Positions 42,528 to 51,836 of a DNA stretch of 64,000 nucleotides are shown in pieces. The stretch lies in assembly GCF_002013915.1 (NCBI RefSeq), contig NZ_MBTF01000005.1, positions 1-64,000 of the forward strand. Direction: 5' to 3'. A model generated the notes under the pieces. The model saw only the letters and a list, made by a program, of their open reading frames with translations. It was not told the origin of the DNA and searched no databases. How positions within the stretch are numbered: position 1 is the stretch's first letter; every line of letters begins with the position of its first letter. This stretch comes from Mucilaginibacter pedocola (GTDB lineage Bacteria > Bacteroidota > Bacteroidia > Sphingobacteriales > Sphingobacteriaceae). The translations under genes and the position numbers were made by a program.

Positions 42528-43208
42528 ATGAAAGTTACCTATTTAGGGCAATCGACCATTGAACTGGTTGCCAATGGCAAAAAACTCCTGTTCGACCCGT
42601 TCATTACCTACAACGAACTGGCTAAAGGCATTGTAGATGTTACCAGCCTTAACCCCGACTACATCCTGGTATCGCACGGGCACGGCGACCACGTTGCCGA
42701 CCTGGTGCAGGTGCAAAAACAAAGCGGTGCCAAAGTTATTTGCATAGCCGAAATTGCAGGCTGGCTGGGCAAACAGGATATTGATAACGTGCACGGCATG
42801 AACATTGGCGGCGGCTTCAACTTCGATTTCGGCCGTGTTAAAATGGTGAACGCCGTGCACAGCAGCGCCCTGCCCGATGGCAGCAACGGCGGTAACCCTG
42901 CCGGTTTTGTTATTTATTCGGAAGGCAAAAAAATATACTTCGCCGGCGATACCGCGCTTACTTACGATATGAAATTGCTGGAAGATGAGAACCTCGACTG
43001 GGCTTTCCTTCCGCTGGGCGATAACTACACCATGGGCCCGGATGATGCCATTAAAGCTGCAGCCTTTATCAACTGCAAAAACATCATCGGTATACATTAC
43101 GATTCGTTCCCGGTTATCAAAATAGACAAGGAAGAAGTAAAAGAGAAATTCATCAAAGCAGGGCTGAACCTGAAACTGCCTGCTATTGGCGAGAGTTTAG
43201 ACTTGTAA
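42528..43208 (+). CDS. UPF0173 metal-dependent hydrolase (metallo-beta-lactamase fold)
   Basis: 226-aa hydrolase. The ATG at 42528 (MKVTYLGQSTIEL) is chosen; the frame upstream is open but not family-like. The zinc motif HxHxDH reads SHGHGDHVAD near 51-60, and later ligands are seen in NAVHSSALPDG, YFAGDTAL and GIHYDSFP, matching the UPF0173 pattern. The substrate is unknown. It ends before a strong hairpin shared with the convergent SDR gene. Confidence 0.92.
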   Translation: MKVTYLGQSTIELVANGKKLLFDPFITYNELAKGIVDVTSLNPDYILVSHGHGDHVADLVQVQKQSGAKVICIAEIAGWLGKQDIDNVHGMNIGGGFNFDFGRVKMVNAVHSSALPDGSNGGNPAGFVIYSEGKKIYFAGDTALTYDMKLLEDENLDWAFLPLGDNYTMGPDDAIKAAAFINCKNIIGIHYDSFPVIKIDKEEVKEKFIKAGLNLKLPAIGESLDL

Positions 43209-43229
43209 TCTCCAAAGCTCCAATAAAAC

Positions 43230-43265
43230 AGAAAGCGCATTTGCCCGATGGTAAATGCGCTTTCT
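43230..43265. terminator. bidirectional terminator, UPF0173 / SDR
   Basis: AGAAAGCGCATTT (43230-43242) and AAATGCGCTTTCT (43253-43265) form a perfect 13-bp stem with a 10-base loop between two convergent genes. Confidence 0.88.
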
Positions 43266-43284
43266 TATTTATAAGCCCTGTCTC

Positions 43285-44115
43285 TTATTTCTGTGGAGCC
43301 AGTTCGCCGTACCAGTAGGATGCGGTTACACCGCCATCCATTAAAAAATCGCTGCCGGTTATAAATGCGCCATCGGCACCCATTAGCAGAGCGCCTACGT
43401 TGCCCACTTCATCGGGTGTACCTGCCCTGCCTGCGGGCGATAGGCACAGCATGCGGCGATAGCCATCGCCACGCGGGCCGCTTAGTTCGTCATTCGCCAA
43501 TGGCGTTATAATAATGCCCGGGCTTATAGTATTTACCCTTGCACCACGCTTCCCCCAACGCACCGCCTCTGCCATTACACGCAGCGAATTACCCTTTTTC
43601 GATATTTGGTAGGCATTCAGCGGATCGGTTACCTTATCGGGTTGCAGCCACGGGAGTGATAGCAATTGTTCGGTAGGCGTGGTAGCCAGTTCGGCATTTT
43701 CCTCCAAGGTAAGCGGCGGTAACCTATGCCCCGATTGCGATGCAATTACCACGCCTGCGCCACCTGCGGCTATTACGTTGCCAAATTCTTCTAACACAAG
43801 GGCGGTGCCATACAGGTCCACCTTTAAAATTACCTGTGCGGGCGCCTGCGATGGCGATACCCCTGCAGCATGTATCACCCCACAAACATCGCCCAGCGAG
43901 GTAGCCAGCTCCACAAGAGCATGTACCGAGGCGCGAGAGGTTACATCTACCACTGCGGTAGTCACCATAAAGCCTGCATCGCGCAGGGTTTTAGCAGCAG
44001 CTTCGGCATTCTCCAGGCGAATATCCGCCAGTAAAACGTGCTTGCCTGCGCTTACCCGGCGCACTATGGCTTGCCCTATCGAGCCTGCGCCTATCACAAC
44101 ATTTACATTTGCCAT
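43285..44115 (-). CDS. SDR family oxidoreductase
   Basis: 276-aa short-chain dehydrogenase. Cofactor motif GAGSIG at 9-14 (GxGxxG spacing shortened, as in some SDRs), NAG-type region HAAGVSPSQ near 82-90, and catalytic S128, Y169 and K173 (ASQSGH, AYQISKKG). The C-terminal SGSDFLMDGGVT-like stretch (ITGSDFLMDGG) is normal. Substrate unknown. It stands between UPF0173 and glgC; the 148-bp spacer to glgC holds the glgC terminator. Confidence 0.9.
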   Translation of the reverse strand: MANVNVVIGAGSIGQAIVRRVSAGKHVLLADIRLENAEAAAKTLRDAGFMVTTAVVDVTSRASVHALVELATSLGDVCGVIHAAGVSPSQAPAQVILKVDLYGTALVLEEFGNVIAAGGAGVVIASQSGHRLPPLTLEENAELATTPTEQLLSLPWLQPDKVTDPLNAYQISKKGNSLRVMAEAVRWGKRGARVNTISPGIIITPLANDELSGPRGDGYRRMLCLSPAGRAGTPDEVGNVGALLMGADGAFITGSDFLMDGGVTASYWYGELAPQK

Positions 44116-44217
44116 CTTTAAATATCTTTTACAAATACAAATCTCCGCTATTCCTCAATACCGCCACTTATACCAAACACGGTATTGCTTACCATTATTA
44201 CAGTTGCCTTTAAACAC

Positions 44218-44244
44218 CAACGGCTCCGCAATACGGAGCCGTTG
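44218..44244 (-). terminator. terminator of glgA-glgC operon
   Basis: CAACGGCTCCG (44218-44228) and CGGAGCCGTTG (44234-44244) form a perfect 11-bp stem with a 5-base loop, 20 bases beyond the glgC stop on the minus strand. Confidence 0.82.
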
Positions 44245-44263
44245 TGTATATGTTCAACATTGT

Positions 44264-45526
44264 TTAAATAACGGTTCCGTTAGGTATAACCGCGCGTTTT
44301 TTAACTATAACTATACCATCAACCACGGTGTGGGTCGGGTAGTCGCCATCCGGCAGTTTAGCGCCACAGTTTATTTTCACATCATCGCCTATATAGGTGT
44401 TTTTATCGATGATGGCGTTACGCAGGGTGCATCTGTCGCCAATACCCATTATAGGCTCGCCGGCGGCTTTTGCAGCAGCTATCTCATCAAGGGTTTGGTA
44501 ATTATCGCTACCCATTACGTAGCAGCTATCAATAGTGGTGTACAAGCCTACGCGGGTACGTATACCTACAATAGAGCGGGTAATTAAGCTGGCATTGATG
44601 ATACAACCATCCGCAATTATCGACCTATCCAAATGAGTGCCCGATATTTTGGTTGGCGGCAACATGCGTGCACGGGTGTAGATATGGTTTTTATCGAACA
44701 GGTTGAACTGCGGGATATCGTCTGTTAAGCCAAGGTTAGCTTCAAAGAACGATGGGATGGTACCAATGTCGGTCCAGTAACCTTCGTATTGGTAGCTTAG
44801 TACTTTGTGCCCTTCGATAGATTCCGGGATAATTTCTTTACCAAAGTCGGTACGCTCGTTGCCTTCCAGCAATTCGTAAAGCAGTTTGCGGTTGAAGATG
44901 TAAATACCCATTGATGCCAGGTAGATACGTCCCTGCGCCTTCATCTCGTCGCTCACTTCTGACACCCAGTTCTCGAAACCTGATTTTGGTTTTTCGATGA
45001 ACGAGGTAATGAGGTTATTCTCGTCAGTTTTCAGGATACCGAAGCCCGGTACATCGTTTACGTGCACGGGGATGGTAGCTATAGATATATCAGCTTTCTT
45101 TTCGATGTGCTGGGCTATCATTTCCTCAAAGTCCATCTGGTACAGCTGGTCGCCCGATAGGATGAGTACGTACTCAAATTCGTGCACCGCCAGGTGGTGC
45201 AAGCATTGCCTTACCGCATCGGCAGTACCCTGAAACCAGCCTGCGCTTGTTGGTGTTTGCTCGGCAGCCAAAATATCTACAAAAGCAGTACTGAAGGTAC
45301 TGAAGTGGTAGGTGTTTTTGATATGCTTATTAAGCGATGCCGAATTGAACTGCGTAAGCACAAATATCCTGTTGATATTGGAGTGCAAACAGTTCGAGAT
45401 AGGAATATCTACCAACCGGTATTTACCGGCAATAGGTACGGCAGGCTTAGAGCGGGTTTGCGTTAGCGGTGCCAAACGGCTTCCCTGGCCGCCGCCAAGT
45501 ACAATGCTGATTACTTTTGATGTCAT
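44264..45526 (-). CDS. glgC: glucose-1-phosphate adenylyltransferase
   Basis: Makes ADP-glucose from ATP and glucose-1-phosphate, the committed step of glycogen synthesis. 420 aa. The nucleotide-binding start reads VLGGGQGSRLAPLTQTRSKP near 10-29, with the substrate loops KYRLVDIPISNC and SGDQLYQMDFEEM, and FIEKPK near 175. The C-terminal left-handed beta-helix (ACIINASLITRSIVGIRTRVGL region) is complete. Its ATG overlaps the end of glgA by 4 bp, so the pair is translationally coupled. Confidence 0.95.
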   Translation of the reverse strand: MTSKVISIVLGGGQGSRLAPLTQTRSKPAVPIAGKYRLVDIPISNCLHSNINRIFVLTQFNSASLNKHIKNTYHFSTFSTAFVDILAAEQTPTSAGWFQGTADAVRQCLHHLAVHEFEYVLILSGDQLYQMDFEEMIAQHIEKKADISIATIPVHVNDVPGFGILKTDENNLITSFIEKPKSGFENWVSEVSDEMKAQGRIYLASMGIYIFNRKLLYELLEGNERTDFGKEIIPESIEGHKVLSYQYEGYWTDIGTIPSFFEANLGLTDDIPQFNLFDKNHIYTRARMLPPTKISGTHLDRSIIADGCIINASLITRSIVGIRTRVGLYTTIDSCYVMGSDNYQTLDEIAAAKAAGEPIMGIGDRCTLRNAIIDKNTYIGDDVKINCGAKLPDGDYPTHTVVDGIVIVKKRAVIPNGTVI

Positions 45527-46947
45527 AACTTGGGAATTAGAGTTTCGTATAGGTCGTTATATTCTTTTGCTGAGCGCCCCCACGAAAAATCGAGGCTCAT
45601 CATGTGTTTGCGTAGTTGCTGCATTTTTTTAGTGTCGGCGTATAGCTCAACAGCACGGTTTATAGAGTGGGTGATATCCGCCACACTTACATGGTTAAAA
45701 CGGATGCCATAACCGCCTTCGTCGCCAAAATCGATAACCGTGTCTGACAAGCCGCCCGTGCTACGTACCACAGGAATAGTGCCATAACGGATGGCGTACA
45801 GTTGGTTCAGCCCGCAAGGCTCCACGCGCGATGGCATCAGCAGGAAATCTGCCCCGGCGTATATATGGTGCGCCAGCGATTCATCATACCCGATGAAAAC
45901 GGCGCAATTGCCCGGATGGAAATCCTTCAGCTTTTGCAGCGCCATTTCGGTTTCGGTATCGCCCGTGCCTAAAATTAAAAAGTTAACATTATCGCCATGC
46001 TGCTGTATGCTGCGTTCTATGGCGTCGGGCAATACGTCGGCACCCTTCTCAACAACCAAACGCCCTATGAATACGATCAGCGGTTTATCTGCCGAAAGGT
46101 TAAAGCGCGAGCACAACAATTCTTTATTTTTCTGTTTGCCTTTAGCTACTGTGGTTAAGCTATATTTAGCAGGCACCATTGGGTCGGTAGCGGAGTTCCA
46201 TACATCGGTATCGATACCGTTGATAATGCCGTAGCCTTTGCGCCCTTCCAGGTAAAAAAGATACTCGAGCCCGTTAGAGTTAATGGTAAGTTCGTGCAGG
46301 TAATTGGGCGATACGGTTGTGTAACGCCAGCTGCATTTTACGGCGCTTGCCAGCGGGTTTATACCACCTGCCCATTCCAGTAAGCCGGTTTTGTAAAAAT
46401 CTATCTCGGGCAGCAGGTTCAGCCTGTCCCAGCCGAACGCGCCGTGGTATTGCCCGTTGTGGATAGTAAATATGGTTGGTATTTGCGCCAGGCGTTTATA
46501 CAGCGATGAGTGGTACATCAGGAAAGGTACCAGCCCGGTATGGTGGTCGTGGCAGTGCACCAGGTCGGGTGTTTGCCCGCTCCAGTTTATCCAATCTAAA
46601 AAGCATATCTGGAAGGCTAAGAACTGGTCTTTCTCATCTGGGTAGCTGTACACGTTCTCACGGTCGAGCAAGCCCGGTATCTTTATCATGAACAGCTCGA
46701 AGCCCAGCTTATCGGTAGTTTCTTTCAGTATCTCGAAGTAGATGCGGCGGGTGCCCAGCAGCGTAGTGCCCTGGAAAACCATATCAAAAGTGTTCTCGTG
46801 AACAAACTTGCGATTGTAGAACGGCATTACTACCGCTGCGTTTTGCCCCGCCTGGTTTTGGTATTTAGGCAGTGCGCCAACAACATCGGCAAGCCCCCCA
46901 ACCTTGGCGATAGGGTAGCATTCGGCACTTAGGTGGTAGATTCTCAT
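45523..46947 (-). CDS. glgA: glycogen synthase (ADP-glucose-dependent)
   Basis: GT5 glycosyltransferase that elongates alpha-1,4-glucan from ADP-glucose. 474 aa. N-terminal KVGGLADVVGALP near 16-28 is the ADP-glucose lysine motif. FIGRLVVEKGADVL near 285 and the C-terminal PSRVEPCGLNQLYAIRYGTIPVVRSTGGLSDTV near 371-403 complete the GT-B fold. It is the first gene of the glgA-glgC operon. The branching enzyme and debranching enzyme are not in this window. Confidence 0.95.
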   Translation of the reverse strand: MRIYHLSAECYPIAKVGGLADVVGALPKYQNQAGQNAAVVMPFYNRKFVHENTFDMVFQGTTLLGTRRIYFEILKETTDKLGFELFMIKIPGLLDRENVYSYPDEKDQFLAFQICFLDWINWSGQTPDLVHCHDHHTGLVPFLMYHSSLYKRLAQIPTIFTIHNGQYHGAFGWDRLNLLPEIDFYKTGLLEWAGGINPLASAVKCSWRYTTVSPNYLHELTINSNGLEYLFYLEGRKGYGIINGIDTDVWNSATDPMVPAKYSLTTVAKGKQKNKELLCSRFNLSADKPLIVFIGRLVVEKGADVLPDAIERSIQQHGDNVNFLILGTGDTETEMALQKLKDFHPGNCAVFIGYDESLAHHIYAGADFLLMPSRVEPCGLNQLYAIRYGTIPVVRSTGGLSDTVIDFGDEGGYGIRFNHVSVADITHSINRAVELYADTKKMQQLRKHMMSLDFSWGRSAKEYNDLYETLIPKL

Positions 46948-47156
46948 TAAAGGATTATATAGTGGTTAAGGTACTAAACATTTCCCCAAATGAACAAACA
47001 TATAATTTGAAAAATGTGTTTGAAATGGTGTTATTATTTGATTAAATTAAGGTTATAATTACCATTTCGGTATTTATCGAAACCAGACAGTAGCTTTTGT
47101 TGCCGATTTGGCAATGATGTAGTATAAATAGGAAAGAAAGCAGTAAAAACGCCTGC

Positions 47157-47708
47157 TTAAAAGGCAATATCGCAGCCCAGCAATGCCGACCGCAACACAC
47201 CCGGCGCTTCGTAGCTCTGCTGATAAACGCCCGCATCATCAAGCGTAAGCAAAGTGGTGAGTTTGTTCTCCGGGTCTATCATGAAGTATTCTTTCACGCC
47301 GGCTTTCTCGTAGAGGGCACGTTTCCGTTTAGTATCATAAGCGCGGTTAGAGGATAGTATTTCGATAGCAACGTCCGGAGCGCCGTAAATGCCATCGGTT
47401 TTTATCATGTCGAGATTGTTGTTCAGCAACACTATCATATCCGGTTGCACTACCGACTCTAAGCCCTCCACATAAACGTCTACAGGCGAAGGTACTACCT
47501 TACCAACATTCGCATCCCGCAGGAACATGTACAGCAGGGCATGCAGGTCCGAAAATAGAAGCTGGTGTTGAGGTGTAGGCGCTGGAGACATAATTAGTTC
47601 GTTAAATAACACTTCACAGCGCGTCCCCTCCGGCAACATGCGGTAAATATCTACCGCCGTACGCGGTATTTCGGGTATCACCTGCTGATATTTATGCTTT
47701 TCACTCAT
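47157..47708 (-). CDS. Uma2 family (PD-(D/E)XK-like) endonuclease-type protein
   Basis: 183-aa protein of the Uma2/DUF820 family, with a restriction-endonuclease-like fold and unknown substrate. Typical parts: RTAVDIYRMLPEGTRCEVLFNELIMSPAPTPQHQ in two blocks near 15-50, VQPDMIVLLN near 92 and DVAIEILSSN near 112 supplying the acidic residues, then KRALYEKAGVKEYFMIDPE near 128-146. A promoter-like TATATTTG lies 24 bp upstream. It follows a 57-aa antitoxin-like gene by 63 bp. Uma2 genes are abundant in cyanobacteria and several Bacteroidota; the role is unknown. Confidence 0.88.
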   Translation of the reverse strand: MSEKHKYQQVIPEIPRTAVDIYRMLPEGTRCEVLFNELIMSPAPTPQHQLLFSDLHALLYMFLRDANVGKVVPSPVDVYVEGLESVVQPDMIVLLNNNLDMIKTDGIYGAPDVAIEILSSNRAYDTKRKRALYEKAGVKEYFMIDPENKLTTLLTLDDAGVYQQSYEAPGVLRSALLGCDIAF

Positions 47709-47731
47709 AACCTTTTTAAAAGCGCTCTACA

Positions 47732-47739
47732 CAAATATA
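47732..47739 (-). promoter_or_regulatory. -7-type promoter element of Uma2 gene
   Basis: Reads TATATTTG on the minus strand, 24 bases before the Uma2 ATG, so Uma2 may be expressed separately from the antitoxin-like gene upstream. Confidence 0.38.
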
Positions 47740-47771
47740 ACGAATGCAATAATTAAACCAATGCGAAAGCT

Positions 47772-47945
47772 TTATTCCAAACCCCACTTTGCGAAAAGCT
47801 TTACAACTTCTGCATGCGGAATCACTTCGCCTCGGTCGGCTTCTGCAATACCTTCTAAAACATCTTGTTGTTGCGCTTCGGTTAGTTCATCGAACCAATC
47901 CATAGAGCTACTCAATGTGTTTCCCAATTCTACTTTAAAGTTCAT
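47772..47945 (-). CDS. orphan antitoxin-like protein (57 aa)
   Basis: Read directly from the minus strand: ATG at 47945, TAA ending at 47772. The protein begins MNFKVELGNTLSSSMDWF and continues FDELTEAQQQDVLEGIAEAD then RGEVIPHAEVVKLFAKWGLE. The pattern L..EQQ..V..GI..AD.GE.I.H.EV...F.KW is that of small Bacteroidota antitoxins paired with RelE/ParE-type toxins, in which the last part binds the toxin. No toxin gene follows: downstream is Uma2, and upstream an AT-rich unknown gene 28 bp away. It is either an orphan left after toxin loss, or paired with one of these two neighbours. Confidence 0.75.
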   Translation of the reverse strand: MNFKVELGNTLSSSMDWFDELTEAQQQDVLEGIAEADRGEVIPHAEVVKLFAKWGLE

Positions 47946-47973
47946 TACAGATTAACTTTACTTGTCCACCTGA

Positions 47974-48828
47974 TTAATATCTTATGTAACTTAGAACTTC
48001 TTTACTATTAAACTTGTAAGGCTTATTGCAATCCCTTTCCATCTCAAAAACAATTCGTACTTCGTTTTCCTTTTTAAACGACTCTGGTTTTACAAAAAGA
48101 TTTGGGTAGACCAAATATTTCTGTATTAGGTCAAGGTAATAAGAGGATAAGATATTTTTTGAATGTATGGCTTTATCAATCGTGATTGAATCTTTACAGA
48201 CATACAACTTTAAGGAGTTGTACTCCACATTTTGTATGTAATACCTTTTTGCATTGATGCTTTTACAAATTCTATCCGCGAAAGACTTGACATTTGGGAA
48301 AAATAGCTTTCTGGTACCGAACTGATTTTCTAAGTCTTCTGAATTCGGTGTTTTGGTGCCACAAAAAATAAGATAATTAAATCCCGATGTTACATATGAA
48401 CTAATGATTCGATTATTTACTGTAAAATTCAAGAATGAGCAACCTTCAAGTTCATCTCGTTGATTAATATTCTCAATTGTACGGTATTGTTGGATGGTTC
48501 CCAACTGCCAATCTCCATTTATAATATGTTTTTGAAAGGTTGATTCCGGAACATATTTATAAAATGGAGAAAAGTCGTTTATAATGTCATTTGACGATAC
48601 AGGTTTTTTGAATGTAGAACTATGTATCGGTAGATTTTTTAGTTTACCAACAAGTTCCCCAACGGCTTCGGCATATTTAACATACTGGTCTGCTGTAAAT
48701 GAAGCATCAGGATGCGTCATAGATAGATATCTAAAAATAACTTTTTTGTTTTTATACACAGCAGTTGTTCCATCACTACTATGAAAAAACTTCAAATCTT
48801 TTGACTCAATAAAAGATAGGTCTGACAT
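47974..48828 (-). CDS. AT-rich hypothetical protein, probable accessory gene
   Basis: 284-aa soluble protein without signal or membrane segments. It begins MSDLSFIESKDLKFFHSSDG. A middle block, KYVPESTFQKHIINGDWQLGTIQQYRTIE near 92-120 followed by RDELEGCSFL, recalls the layout of DUF2971-like proteins (a short YK-type start, an entry fold, then R.D..E), but I cannot assign it. The C-terminal part has FVKPESFKKENEVRIVFE, again DUF2971-like. It is clearly richer in A+T than polA, which ends 13 bp upstream, and than glgA beyond, so recent arrival is likely. An antitoxin-like gene follows 28 bp on. Confidence 0.7.
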   Translation of the reverse strand: MSDLSFIESKDLKFFHSSDGTTAVYKNKKVIFRYLSMTHPDASFTADQYVKYAEAVGELVGKLKNLPIHSSTFKKPVSSNDIINDFSPFYKYVPESTFQKHIINGDWQLGTIQQYRTIENINQRDELEGCSFLNFTVNNRIISSYVTSGFNYLIFCGTKTPNSEDLENQFGTRKLFFPNVKSFADRICKSINAKRYYIQNVEYNSLKLYVCKDSITIDKAIHSKNILSSYYLDLIQKYLVYPNLFVKPESFKKENEVRIVFEMERDCNKPYKFNSKEVLSYIRY

Positions 48829-48841
48829 AATAATATTACCA

Positions 48842-51652
48842 TTAATGCGCTTCCAACCAATTCACACCCGTACCAATTTCCACCATAATAGGTACCTCGG
48901 TTTTAATGGCGTTCTTCATGTTTTCGATGATGATAGGTTTTACTATCTCTACCTCGTGATGCGGCACATCGAAAACCAACTCATCATGCACCTGCATGGT
49001 CATGCGGGCATCTAAGTTTCTGGCTTTAAGCTCGCGGTGGATGTTTATCATCGCAATTTTTATCATATCCGCTGCCGAACCCTGTATAGGGGCGTTAATG
49101 GCATTTCGCTCAGCGAAACCGCGCACGGTTTGGTTAGCAGAGTTTATATCGCGCAGATAACGGCGGCGCCCCATCAGCGTGGTTACGTAGCCGTTCTCGC
49201 GGGCAAAGTTCATGGTGTCTGCCATGTATTGTTTTATGCCCGGGTATTGGGCAAAGTAGTTCTCTATTATCTCGGCAGCTTCTTTCCTTGGTATGCCCAG
49301 GTTTTGTGATAAGCCAAATGCCGACTGTCCATAGATAATACCAAAGTTTACCGCCTTGGCATTGCGGCGCTGGGTGCTATCCACCTCGTCTATACCTACA
49401 CCATATACCTTGGCAGCGGTGGCTGTGTGGATATCTATACCTTCTATAAATGCCTGGCGCATGTTCTCGTCCTTGCTTATTTCGGCTATGATTCGCAGCT
49501 CTATCTGCGAGTAATCCGCCGATACAATGGTGTGGTTCTCATCCCTTGGGATAAAGGCTTTGCGCACTTCCCTGCCACGCTCGGTACGGATAGGGATGTT
49601 TTGCAGGTTGGGGTTATTGGAGCTTAAGCGCCCTGTTGCTGCCACTGCCTGGTTGTAGCTGGTGTGTATACGACCGGTTTTTGCGTTCACCATAGTAGGC
49701 AGGGCATCTACATAGGTAGATTTTAGCTTTTGCAACTGGCGGAAATCCAATATATCCCTTACGATATCGCTCTTGGCAGCCAATGCCAGCAATACATCCT
49801 CACCGGTTTGGTATTGCCCGGTTTTGGTTTTTTTGGCTTTAGGGTCGAGCAGTAACTTCTCGAAAAGCACCTCGCCCAATTGCTTTGGCGATGCGATGTT
49901 GAAACGAACGCCGGCTTTCTCATACACTACCTTCTCCAGTTTGGCAATGTCGGTTTCCAGCTCCTTGCTGAACTCTTTCAGCGTTTCATGGTCAATGCGT
50001 ACGCCCTCGTGCTCCACATCTGCCAGTACGTATATCAGCGGGTTCTCTATCTCGTGCAATAGTTTTTCGGCACCTACTTCTTTTATCTTCGGTTCGAAAA
50101 CAGTTTTCAGCTGCAGGGTAACATCGGCATCCTCGGCTGCGTAATCTTTTATCTTCTCTATCTCCACATCGCGCATATTACCCTGGTTTTTGCCTTTGGG
50201 GCCAATAAGCTCGGTGATAGAAACGGGTTTGTAGCCCAGGTAATTCTCGGATAATACATCCATCCCGTGGCGGGTATCGGGGTCTATCACGTAGTGCGCC
50301 ATCATGGTATCGAACAGGCTGCCCTTCATCTCCACATTGTACCACTTCAGCATCAATATGTCGAACTTCAGGTTCTGCCCTATCTTACCAATTTTCTCAT
50401 CCTCAAAAACGGGTTTAAACTCGGCAACAATCGCCATGGTTTCCTGTTCGTTGACAGGCACGGGCACATACCATGCCTGGTAGTGCTTCACGGCGAAGGA
50501 TAAGCCCACCAGTTCGCAGTTATTGGCATCGGTACCGGTGGTTTCGGTATCAAAGCAAATTGCTTCCTGTTGTTTTAGTATGCTGATGAGTTCGGCGCGT
50601 TTCTCAAAGGTGTCTGCTAAAATATAATCGTGTTCAACGGTGTTAATGTTTTTGGCTTCGGCAGGAGTTGGCGGTTCGTATACGTCCTGCACATCTACTG
50701 TAAGCGTAGTGCGGGCACCAGCTACAGGCTCGCCGAACAAGTCGGTTTGTACCGATACGGCGCGGGTTTCGGTAATGCTGAAATCATCGCCAAACACACG
50801 TCGCCCCAGTGTCCTGAATTCCAGCTCGGCAAAGAGCGGCTCCAGCAGGTCTTTACTTGGGGCGCACATTTCTAAACCAGCCTCATCCAGCTCTACCGGC
50901 GAGTTCAGGTTGATAGTAGCCAACCGTTTCGACATTAAGCCCTGCTCGGCAAATGCCTCTACGTTCTCTTTCAGTTTGCCTTTCAGCTCGTGGCTGTGGG
51001 CTATAATGCCCTCTACCGAACCGTATTGTTTAATAAGCGTTTTGGCAGTTTTCTCGCCAATACCGGGGATGCCGGGGATACCGTCCACCGCATCGCCCCA
51101 AAGCCCGAGGATATCTATCACCTGCTCAGGGCGTTCTATTTCCCATTTGGCAAGTACTTCCTTAACGCCCAATATCTCCATCTCGTTGCCCATACGCGCG
51201 GGCTTGTAAATGCGGATGTTATCGGATACCAGTTGTGCAAAATCCTTATCGGGCGTCATGCAATATACCTGGTAGCCTTTGGCTTCGGCTTTTTTGGCGA
51301 GGGTGCCAATAATGTCATCAGCTTCGTACCCGTCGGATGTGATGAGCGGGATGTTGAAACCCAACACTACTTTAAATATATAGGGCAAAGCCTTGCTCAG
51401 GTCCTCGGGCATAGCCTCGCGGTGGGCTTTGTAGGCTTCAAATTCGGTATGGCGTTCGGTTGGCGCATCGGTATCGAACACTACCGCCATGTGGGTGGGT
51501 TTTTCTTTCTTCAATACATCCAGCAGGGTATTGGTAAAGCCCATTACGGCAGAGGTATTCAGTCCGCCCGACGTAAAACGCGGGGTTTTGCTCAATGCAA
51601 AATGCGCCCGGTAAATAAGCGCCATGCCATCCAATAGAAAAAGCTTCTTCAT
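48842..51652 (-). CDS. polA: DNA polymerase I
   Basis: Replication and repair polymerase with three domains in 936 aa. The 5'-nuclease domain (about 1-300) holds MALIYRAHFAL, VFDTDAPTERH, DGYEADDIIGTLA, MTPDKDFAQL and GIPGIGEKTAKTLI. The 3'-5' exonuclease has intact motifs: ICFDTETTG, GQNLKFDILMLK and YAAEDADVTLQ, so proofreading should be active. The polymerase domain has VSADYSQIELRI, KAVNFGIIYGQSAFGL and MQVHDELVFDVPHHEV. Transcribed from a promoter-like site about 90 bp upstream; an AT-rich accessory gene has landed just after its stop. Confidence 0.97.
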   Translation of the reverse strand: MKKLFLLDGMALIYRAHFALSKTPRFTSGGLNTSAVMGFTNTLLDVLKKEKPTHMAVVFDTDAPTERHTEFEAYKAHREAMPEDLSKALPYIFKVVLGFNIPLITSDGYEADDIIGTLAKKAEAKGYQVYCMTPDKDFAQLVSDNIRIYKPARMGNEMEILGVKEVLAKWEIERPEQVIDILGLWGDAVDGIPGIPGIGEKTAKTLIKQYGSVEGIIAHSHELKGKLKENVEAFAEQGLMSKRLATINLNSPVELDEAGLEMCAPSKDLLEPLFAELEFRTLGRRVFGDDFSITETRAVSVQTDLFGEPVAGARTTLTVDVQDVYEPPTPAEAKNINTVEHDYILADTFEKRAELISILKQQEAICFDTETTGTDANNCELVGLSFAVKHYQAWYVPVPVNEQETMAIVAEFKPVFEDEKIGKIGQNLKFDILMLKWYNVEMKGSLFDTMMAHYVIDPDTRHGMDVLSENYLGYKPVSITELIGPKGKNQGNMRDVEIEKIKDYAAEDADVTLQLKTVFEPKIKEVGAEKLLHEIENPLIYVLADVEHEGVRIDHETLKEFSKELETDIAKLEKVVYEKAGVRFNIASPKQLGEVLFEKLLLDPKAKKTKTGQYQTGEDVLLALAAKSDIVRDILDFRQLQKLKSTYVDALPTMVNAKTGRIHTSYNQAVAATGRLSSNNPNLQNIPIRTERGREVRKAFIPRDENHTIVSADYSQIELRIIAEISKDENMRQAFIEGIDIHTATAAKVYGVGIDEVDSTQRRNAKAVNFGIIYGQSAFGLSQNLGIPRKEAAEIIENYFAQYPGIKQYMADTMNFARENGYVTTLMGRRRYLRDINSANQTVRGFAERNAINAPIQGSAADMIKIAMINIHRELKARNLDARMTMQVHDELVFDVPHHEVEIVKPIIIENMKNAIKTEVPIMVEIGTGVNWLEAH

Positions 51653-51659
51653 AATTTAA

Positions 51660-51836
51660 TTTTTACACCGATTGCACTGATTTAGATGATTTCACCGATT
51701 GATGACGGTCGTTACTCAAATTAGGCGTCGATGCGTGTTTTCAAAAGTACGATTAATGTTTACGAAGAGGCAAAATCTGCTTCATCATTTTTTATCGGTG
51801 AAATCAATTGAATCGGTGAAATCTGTGAAATCAAAA
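51660..51836. repeat. TTCACCGATT/AATCGGTGAAATC fold-back repeat
   Basis: Spacer between tag and polA with TTCACCGATT-type words at 51663-51702 and the opposite ATCGGTGAAATC, AATCGGTGAAATC, TGTGAAATC at 51795-51832. The arms are degenerate reverse complements. It also contains the polA promoter. Confidence 0.55.
51742..51775 (-). promoter_or_regulatory. promoter of polA
   Basis: On the minus strand TTTTG (51775-51771) precedes TACTTTTG (51749-51742) by about 21 bases, close to the Bacteroidota -33/-7 pattern. It gives polA a leader of about 85 bases. Confidence 0.5.
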
